A stretch of DNA of 64,000 nt from Asterias amurensis (lineage: Eukaryota; Echinodermata; Asteroidea; Forcipulatida; Asteriidae). Made by a program: the position numbers and the translations under genes. Position 1 is the stretch's first letter; the number at the start of each line of letters is the position of its first letter. Below are positions 57,080-64,000 of the stretch, one piece after another. The stretch lies in the NCBI RefSeq assembly GCF_032118995.1, contig NC_092665.1:3446001-3510000 (forward strand). The letters run 5' to 3'. The notes beneath the pieces are model-generated. The model saw only the letters and a program-made list of their open reading frames with translations. It searched no databases and was not told the origin of the DNA.

Positions 57080-58202
57080 CACTGCAAAAACGTTGGTCAA
57101 ATCATTTGTTGGGCAAAGTAACTTCAACAATTATTGGTCGATAATTGCCCAACAAAACCAGTAGTTGGTGTTGTTGGGCAAACATTTTGTTTGCCAATTT
57201 TTTGTTTAAAAAGCGGAATAAAAGTTGGGCAAGTGTTGGGCAAATAATTCGTAATCTGAATTTATCATAACTGTTGGTTACACTTTTGCTTATTTATTGG
57301 GCAACTTTTTTGGTAATTTTAATTAATTTTGATTGTTGGTTAAAATAATGCACATTAGTTGGTCAAAATCATCCAATCATGCGCACTACGATCAAAGAGT
57401 TGCCCAAAAGTTGGGTATGGTATAAAAAACATAACGATATTTTCCAACATGGCGAGTGGAGGAGTGGCTGTGACGAGCGGGGTTGTCCAGTAGATATAGA
57501 TCCAATTTGAAGGTTAGTTTTTAACTAAATATGAAGTTGTGTTTTCTATTCAGTCGTACATAGTCGTGACAGTTGCAGAGGGAGCAACACAGTGACACAA
57601 GTTGAATTAGTTTCAGTTTTTTGTTTCAGTTTTATCATGCCATTATGTGCAATGCCGGTTGTGGCATGTATGCGTGTGCTTGCGCTGCAACTGTCACGAC
57701 CGTGTACAACAACTGAACAGGCAACAAACTGTATTTAGTTGAAAACTAACCTTCCAAAGCATCTACAAACCACTGAGCACCCTCTCGATTTTGAGAGAGA
57801 TGTCGAGGTCACAGCTCACTACCGTTTGCCAACGTGGAAAAGATATTTTCTATGCCTGGTTGTATGACGTATCACAGGAGAAACTGTAAATCAAAGGGTT
57901 AAATATATTCACCATTTGTTGGATAACACCGAAAAGGGTTAAATCATTAATAAAATCATCGCCCAATAAGTGTGTTATTGATAATGTATTAAATACCCAG
58001 AAAATGGGTAAACAAAATATTACCCAACTGTTGGTTAGCAAAATATACCCAACTATTGATAAGGAAATATTACCCAATTATTTGGCAATCAGAGTGCCCA
58101 ACTTTGATGGGTAATATTTTGCCCAAAAGTTGGAGGAGTTCACTATTCGCCCTTAATTGGGTAAAAAGTTGGGCATTTTTTTAACCCAATTTTTTTACAG
58201 TG
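57080..58202. mobile_element. CACTG-ended DNA transposon, non-autonomous, 1123 bp
   Basis: The ends are CACTGCAAAAACGTTGGTCA and the complement-type AACCCAATTTTTTTACAGTG. Many subterminal TTGGGCA/TGCCCAA motifs follow within 300 bp of each end. TG flanks both sides (57078-57079 and 58203-58204). Comparison with the paralogous empty site near 37790 supports a 2-bp duplication. Inside, 57510-57590 and 57690-57757 are inverted (GAAGGTTAGTTTTTAACTAA facing TTAGTTGAAAACTAACCTTC). It has no transposase. It resembles CACTA/CMC-like ends, but the superfamily is open. Confidence 0.8.
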
Positions 58203-58269
58203 TGGTAAGTTTCAGGTTCATACAAGCTTTAGTTTTTGCGAAAATCGCGCGAGAACGTTCGAGGAGAAG

Positions 58270-58530
58270 AACACGCAGAAAAAAAAAAAAAAAAAAAACA
58301 GAACAATAACAATAGTTGTTCGGCTGGTGGCCGAACACCTAAAAAAAACAGAACAATAACAATAGTTGTTCGGCTGGTGGCCGAACACCTAAAAAAAAAC
58401 AAAAAAAAAAAACAGAACAATAACATTAGTTGTTCGGCTGGTGGCCAAACACCTAAAAAAAAAAAAAAAACAAAAAAAACAGAACAATAACAATAGTTGT
58501 TCGGCTTTCTGGCCGAACACCTAAAAAACG
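58270..58530. repeat. Tandem array of about 60-bp hairpin units with poly-A, four copies
   Basis: Each unit is a run of A, then CAGAACAATAACAATAGTTG, then the hairpin GTTCGGC-TGGTG-GCCGAAC followed by ACCTA. The last unit has a variant loop (TTTCTG) with the stem kept. The variable A runs account for the length differences. Confidence 0.85.
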
Positions 58531-58539
58531 TCTGAACTT

Positions 58540-59740
58540 AACATAATAATTATACACCTATATACATATACAAACATTTTGTAAAGCACCTTTACGTCAA
58601 GATCAACGCGCTGAAAAGAGCAAAACCAATGGAACTTTCTTTCTTGAAATCGGCGAGTCTTATCGTCAAGTTTACTCCAGCTCAATTCTTTCATCTAAAA
58701 CTATGACATGAATAATAAAATACTCACAATTGATCTTTCGGAAGACAAGTCGAAGTGAAATCTTCAAAATGTTGTTTTATGGAACACACGCGAGATGAAC
58801 GAGACTTTACGTTGAACTGAACCAAGCGTTGAACTGGTGTACTAGTCGAATGTGAACTGAACGAAATCACTGCGCGTATTATATAGCCCATGCCAACAAA
58901 AGACTCGGTTTTTGTTATTGTTTGAAGACACATAGAATTCTTAACCCTTGGGGGCATCATCAGATTGCGCTGAGAGCTTTTTTGTAAATACGCTTTTATA
59001 ATTACATTTTTTTTCCGTGGTTATTTTTCCCCTTGTAAGTTTTGTTGTTTTATCTTTTCGAAGTCTTGTGGGTTTTTTGTTTTGTTTTTACAACAACAAG
59101 ATCAACAAATTATTGTTTGTCTTTTTGTCTTTATCAGTTTGTTTGTATTATTTTCTTTGTTATTTTATTTCCCTTGTCTGTCATAGTTTATTCTATTGCA
59201 TAATTTAATGTAGGCATATGCTTTTAAAATATATTTTAAATATATTTTTACATCACAAAGAGAAAACGATTTAAAGATAGTCTTGTTATTTTATAGCATC
59301 TTGTGATTTAGGAAGTGCACCCTAATTCAAAAGAAGTGATCAAAATCAAATAGGGACTGGAGTCTGCAGTTTTATTTTTGCTCAACCTTTTGTGTCTCCT
59401 TATTCTGTGCCAGAAGGATTGGTTTTGGAGGAAATAAAACAAAACAAATTGTATTATGGTTTGTCTGGTTTCCGATGAAAACAAAAATGCAATCTGGAAA
59501 AGTACGGGGAGTTTCGCCTGACAATAGACTTGGTTACAAGTCTGTGATTGTGGCTGAAACAGCGCCCTCTCTCAGATTAACCTCCATCATTGGCCTATCG
59601 CGAGTGCGTCGGTACAGCAAATCTGCGGGAGAGTTCTGCGTGGCTGGCTGTTGCAGAGAAATAACCTTAGTCTCAGATTTGAAATCAAGTCTAGGCTGAC
59701 AATGACACGAAAACCGTAAAGCTCAACTTCAGAAAAGTTA
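58540..59740. other. Intergenic, nothing recognised
   Basis: T-rich around 58980-59220. A short frame near 59475-59699 has no recognisable features. Confidence 0.45.
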
Positions 59741-59742
59741 GT

Positions 59743-60032
59743 GGGTGCGTTCGTTAATAGCTTCCCCGGGTCGACCCAGGTGTGGGGCGTTTTTTTTTTC
59801 TAGGCCGAACGTGTGCAGATAACAATTATTATATTTAAACGTGTGCAGATATTGTTATATTTATATTCATATTTAAATTTATATTTATACATATTTTTTA
59901 ACGATTCCTGTAAGTGGCGGCTTTCCGCTGTTGGATGTCAATTAATAAATAAAAAAATACCCACGTTCGTCCTGGGAAAAAAAAACGCCACACACCGGGG
60001 GGTCGACCCAGGGAAGCTAAACGAACGCACCC
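59743..60032. mobile_element. GGGTGCGTTCGTT-ended MITE, 290 bp
   Basis: The ends are GGGTGCGTTCGTTAATAGCT with TCCCCGGGTCGACCC, and the complement GGGTCGACCCAGGGAAGCTA with AACGAACGCACCC. Inner arms GGCGTTTTTTTTT and AAAAAAAAACGCC also pair. The same terminal motif lies next to the inverted arms at 8145-8168. Confidence 0.85.
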
Positions 60033-60608
60033 ATTGGTGTGAATTTTGTCGAAAGCATACTTAGCAAGCTGAGTCGTGTCATCTCCAGTGATTCCCCAAT
60101 CTCTGTAATAATAGTGACAATTCAATGTTTTTTTTTCTTCTTATGGTTTGTTCCTAATTGAGTTCCACATAGGATCAGTCCTTGAAGTTTAAGAATAGAG
60201 CAAAAGAAGAAAGACTTAAAGCTGGTTTATTTTTCAACGTTTTTATTTTGGCTTGTAATCTCGTGATCTGATGACGTACACGCACAGCATGCCACAAAAG
60301 ATTTAGTCCTAGCATAGAGAAAGGACAATTCTCTTTGGTCCTAGTAAGAGGTGTTCCGGGCTGTTGGAAACCCTAATTAGTGAACAAAAACCTCATTTTT
60401 ATGCGGGCGTGAACTAATTTGCAAGATAGGGCATGGTCTTGCTGACCAAATTGAGTTCACTTCCATCAGAGAATTCCCAAGACACTTTAGAAGATGCTTT
60501 TTGTGGACTCTTTTTGTGCCCCTGGATACAAAATAGATTTAAGCATGACTGTAACAATAGGCCTAGAACTGTGCTCTCAGCAGACATGGACATCAATAGG
60601 CGACAATT

Positions 60609-60677
60609 TATTTATTCCTTTATTTATTTAATTATATTTATTTATTGATTTATTGATTTACTCAATTACTTTTTCAT

Positions 60678-60708
<31 letters not shown>

Positions 60709-60840
60709 CTTATTTCTTTCTTTCTTTAATTAATTCTTTCTTTCTCTCCCCCTCTCCCTCCCTCCCTCCCTCCTTCCTCCCTTCCTTTATTTCTTTCTTT
60801 ATCTACCTATCTATCTATCTATCTATCTATCTATTCAGTC
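60609..60840 (+). repeat. Compound microsatellite (TTTA, CTTT, CCCT, TATC units)
   Basis: Consecutive simple repeats: TTTA/TTTAT up to about 60710, CTTT and CCCTCC about 60715-60790, then ATCT about 60803-60835. No function is implied. Confidence 0.9.
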
Positions 60841-61773
60841 ATTCATGTATTAATGTAAGTATTTATTATTTATCTATTCTGTTTTTCTTTTTAAATAACT
60901 TGTTTAAATAGATTCAATTGTTGTCGAGTTTGTTAGCAGCTCTTAATCTATCAAATATCTATCTAGTCCTTCAAATTTTTTAATAGTTTTACTCAAAGTA
61001 TATATTTTTATTTGTTTATTTATAGTATCTAAGTGTTTATCATAGTGATTTTTTTATTCAACTCTATTCGAGGATTGGATAAGCAGGCTTTTGAGTCATA
61101 GTGTAGTAGTACGCTTTTGTTTATCCTGGCCGTCTTAGAATGGATTGTTGTCCATTCCTCTTCCTTCCTCCACATCCCGTACCTGTCATGTACCGTTTTG
61201 TCTAATCCCGCTCCTCTAGTTACCCTGTATTTAAGTTACCTTTTTTGAAGTCTTATTATCCTTGTTTTACTTGTATGTATTTGTTTTTGACACTGGCCGA
61301 ATATATAATAATAATAATAATAATAATAATGACATGGACATCAATTATTGAAAGACGTGCGGCCCCTTGTGCCCCTGCCCCCCCCCCCCCCCCCAAATTA
61401 CGTCTGATTGTGTGAGCAAGAACAGCAACTTCAAGCAATCTTGGACTCACAATTTACCAGACCACCAATATTAATAATGGCTTTATTTTGCACATTAATT
61501 TTATTCAATCTAGTAAGAGTGTTTACACAAAGTCCTCCTTCGTTCTTTCGAGGAGCGAGGGAAAAAGACAGTGTTCTTATCCATTATAACATCCCTCTGA
61601 ACCGACCCTCCGGCCCTCCGGACCGCCCTCCACCGGCAAGTCCGTCAAGATCGCAAGAGGATTTGCAATGCTAGGCATTTTATAATAAATCTATTACCAA
61701 CTTTTGCCCCCCCCCCCACCCCAAGTCACACACCCGGAGGTGCTAGCCCCTCCACCACCATATCTCAATCGTG

Positions 61774-61806
<33 letters not shown>

Positions 61807-62244
61807 CACATTACACAACATCACACTGCTTGTGCACTTAAGAAGCCATTATAGTTTACCAGTGAACAGGGCACCAGTGCACCATGTAGTTTTGTAATGA
61901 GCGAGCAAGTATTTACTATCATGCAGTTGGTGATTAAAAACTATACCCTCTGATATTTCCAATTTCTCTTAAAACGAGATGTACTTTTGGAAATAAATGT
62001 GTATCAATTGTTCGACCTTCAAATTTCTAGTAACAAAAATGGTAAAAATCAACTAAATTAACTAAAATATTATTACTACTATTTGACATCATATACACGT
62101 TTTGAAAAACACAAAACATAGGCGATTCAATGCAGAAGTTGTATAACGTAAACGAATATGAATGCACACAAATTATAAAGTTTAACGTTGATAGTGCTGG
62201 TGATTTATCATTTATGAACAATTTTTAAGTAAATTTGAACAAGA
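60841..62244. other. Upstream region of SDHB with homopolymer and TAA runs
   Basis: It contains (TAA)n at about 61307-61330, a run of about 15 C ending near 61394 and a G run of more than 30 at about 61770-61802. A 66-codon frame from ATG 61479 with one hydrophobic segment (MALFCTLILFNLVRVF) and a proline-rich tail ending SRSQEDLQC is present but unrecognised. The SDHB promoter must lie just left of 62245; no TATA box is evident. Confidence 0.45.
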
Positions 62245-63613
62245 ATGGCGTCTTTGTGTTTTGGTAAAAGCTTTCAGCTTGCTTCTAGACAGGCTGCTCT
62301 GCTATCATTTCAGGTAAGTTTATGTAATTTCTTGCATTTTTGTTTTGCCGGTCAGTTGTTTTGTTTGCAATAATAATAAGATTAAGAATAATCACGTAGG
62401 CCACCTGGGAAGGAAAACTGGTTCGAATAATTATGGAATATAATTGTTCGAAAACAAAGTTATTACCAATTAGTAATATCTTTATAAAAGGATAATTTCC
62501 CGCACGTTGCCACCAATTTATCCGCCCTTAATTAACTCCAAAACCACTGATTATTTTTCTTACCTGAGATTGAGAATGAGAAGGGTTACCGCATATTATA
62601 ATCATGATAATATAGGCCTACATCCAGAAAAAAAGAAGAGAAAAATAACGTAACAGTTTGTAAACATATTTTTATTATATTTATGTTGTTCAAGTTGTTT
62701 TGCGAACTTGACAATTTGACATGCATGAATTTTTAGTTGTAAAATGATGAAGTACCTGATAATAATAATGACTGTTTTGTTTTTGGTGGTGTGCCCTATT
62801 TTTAGTATAGTATTAATTTATATTATATGAATAACAATTAACAAAATAACACTCTTCTTCTGGATGCTGGCACAGGCTAGGTACTATAGTTACTATAAAC
62901 TAATAAGGAAACTTATTTAAAAAGCTGGGGATCGTATTTATTACCTGTTTTATGTGTACTTGATTCGCCCACAATACACTTAAAATACAATTAGACCCAG
63001 TAACTAGGCTGGGGTGCTGTACTCTTTTTGAATTTTTCGAAATTTGTCATCGGTCGTAGTGCCCCACTTACTGGGTCTATATCTATAATACAATCAATTT
63101 CATTGATTTCATCTTTTTTTTCAGGCAACACGCTCAGCTCAAGTTGCAGCAGCCACCAAAGCAGAAGAACGGCTAAAGAAATTCAGTATTTACAGATGGG
63201 TAAGTTAGTATTTACAGCTGTGAGATGGGTACCACATTTCTACTCCTAGAACTATGAGGTTGCTTCCGCTATCGTCTCCCTGAACTCATAGTTCTAGGAG
63301 TACCGCATTTTCAAGTCCCTAAAAACAGTCACTTTGCATGTTCAAATGCTTGTCTGTCAGGAGATTCTGTGGACTCGAGTCTGTCATCCCCTTCCCCCTC
63401 AGAGATAGGTAACTATTTACATAAAAAAAGAATCAACACATTTTAGCGCAGAGCTCACTCCCTAAAAAAGTAGTGGCTTATAACTGTATTTGGAGGAGTA
63501 TTTTTATTGCAAGACAAATTTGAGTTAATAAATATATTGGTTTGTTTTCCACAGGACCCTGATAAGGCTGGCGACAAGCCAAGAATGCAAACATATGAAG
63601 TAGATCTTAATAC
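62245..63613 (+). CDS. SDHB: Succinate dehydrogenase iron-sulfur subunit, first three exons (partial at right edge)
   Basis: Exons: 62245-62313, 63125-63199, 63555-63613, all with GT-AG junctions and in phase. They give 67 complete codons plus two bases. The N-terminus (MASLCFGKSFQLASRQAALL) is basic, hydroxylated and lacks acidic residues, as expected of a mitochondrial targeting peptide. It is followed by [20 protein letters not shown] and QTYEVDLN, almost identical to the start of the mature SDHB ferredoxin domain in animals. The next exon should encode CGPMVLDALIKIKNE, which is not in the window, so intron 3 runs to the edge. SDHB carries three iron-sulfur clusters in complex II. Confidence 0.95.
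62994..63083. mobile_element. Short GACCCAGTAACT-ended MITE in SDHB intron 1
   Basis: The left end AGACCCAGTAACTAGGCTGG faces TGCCCCACTTACTGGGTCTA at the right. It is about 90 bp. It shares ends and the TGTACTC/AATTTGTCAT words with the element at 25192-25341. Confidence 0.75.
63240..63301. repeat. Hairpin in SDHB intron 2
   Basis: CTCCTAGAACTATGAGG faces CTGAACTCATAGTTCTAGGAG-type sequence (arms 17 bp) across a 22-base loop. It is probably a small foldback insertion; it lies about 40 bases after the exon 2 donor site. Confidence 0.7.
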
Positions 63614-63737
63614 GTGAGTATAATTTCTTAAGACAAATACTGTTTGTTGTTTATGTTACCTAATTATATTGCCAGTTAATTGGTTTTTCTTAGTTTTAAA
63701 GTTCACCTTATTTTAGCTTTTATCTGATATCATTAAG

Positions 63738-64000
63738 ATGGTCCAAAACTATAGTTGGGACAGGATATTTGAGATCCTCCAATCTTCAGTCAGGATTGTT
63801 CTAAGGGGCGAATTCAAAATTAAACAATCGGTAACTCGGGGTAAATCTTCATTTCCCCCCGGGGTTTTACAAGGCAAAAGGAAGTCGGACCATAATGAGC
63901 TCATTATCTACAGGTCAATGAACATCGCTCTTGGGGCCACGGAGAGCCAAGTTTACTTCATTGATATCGCCGCCGGCCGCCCCGCGGTTTGGCAGAGGCT
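63738..64000 (+). CDS. Uncharacterised open frame in SDHB intron 3, open at right edge
   Basis: From ATG 63738 the frame stays open to the window edge, 87 codons: MVQNYSWDRIFEIL, then IVLRGEFKIKQS, KRKSDHNELIIYRSMNIALG and ESQVYFIDIAAGRPAVWQR. I do not recognise it. The last 90 bases are clearly GC-richer than the intron. It might be part of an inserted element or a chance frame; no splice sites fit it into SDHB. Confidence 0.25.
   Translation, partial: MVQNYSWDRIFEILQSSVRIVLRGEFKIKQSVTRGKSSFPPGVLQGKRKSDHNELIIYRSMNIALGATESQVYFIDIAAGRPAVWQR

Noticed and set aside
61479-61674. Small membrane protein gene upstream of SDHB
   Set aside because: There is one hydrophobic segment and a proline-rich tail but no homology I know; the surrounding sequence is low-complexity. 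Mentioned only within the region entry.
61770-61802. G-quadruplex regulatory element at the long G run
   Set aside because: A pure homopolymer of this length is most likely a slippage repeat, and its length may be an assembly artefact.

Overview
The window is a nuclear stretch of an invertebrate deuterostome. An echinoderm, most likely a sea star, is my best guess. That rests on the general style of the genes (GT-AG introns, moderate AT richness) and on abundant short palindromic transposons that I associate with sea-star genomes; the organism call is inference, while the animal-type gene structures are seen directly.

Host genes, left to right: (1) the last two exons of a monocarboxylate-transporter-like MFS gene (1-569, +); (2) a complete six-exon SLC46-like MFS transporter (4669-9869, +); (3) a complete 16-exon nucleolin gene (23424-11985, -) with TPAKK repeats, acidic tracts, four RRMs each split by an intron at the same place, and a C-terminal RGG tail; (4) a complete seven-exon ZMYND12 gene (24102-29459, +), head to head with nucleolin across about 680 bp; (5) a two-exon adenosine-receptor-like GPCR (36062-34280, -); (6) the first three exons of SDHB (62245-63613, +), which runs off the right edge. 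All exon joins were checked for reading phase.

The rest is mobile and repeated DNA. TTAA-flanked MITEs of three related families sit in introns and intergenic space, and one abuts the GPCR stop codon. Other MITEs include a TAA-flanked Harbinger-like copy, a 140-bp palindrome family, GGGCCCAATTTCAT-ended elements and a CACTG-ended 1.1-kb element. There are also tRNA-derived SINEs. About 10 kb (roughly 41.7-50.7 kb) is a Helentron-type rolling-circle transposon with OTU-like, Rep, PIF1 helicase and endonuclease regions, interrupted by a 1247-bp solo LTR with a perfect 5-bp target duplication. A 42-bp satellite forms a large inverted array at 38.5-39.8 kb, and an 850-bp dispersed repeat occurs at 37.6-38.5 and 56.2-57.1 kb.

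The most unusual signals are: a repeat family present four times whose copies combine a hammerhead-ribozyme-like core with a histone-mRNA-type 3' stem-loop, one copy being a near-perfect 240-bp palindrome; a pair of roughly 190-bp inverted arms bracketing exon 4 of the SLC46-like gene; and a duplicated block in the nucleolin intron that corresponds to the vertebrate U23 snoRNA host intron.
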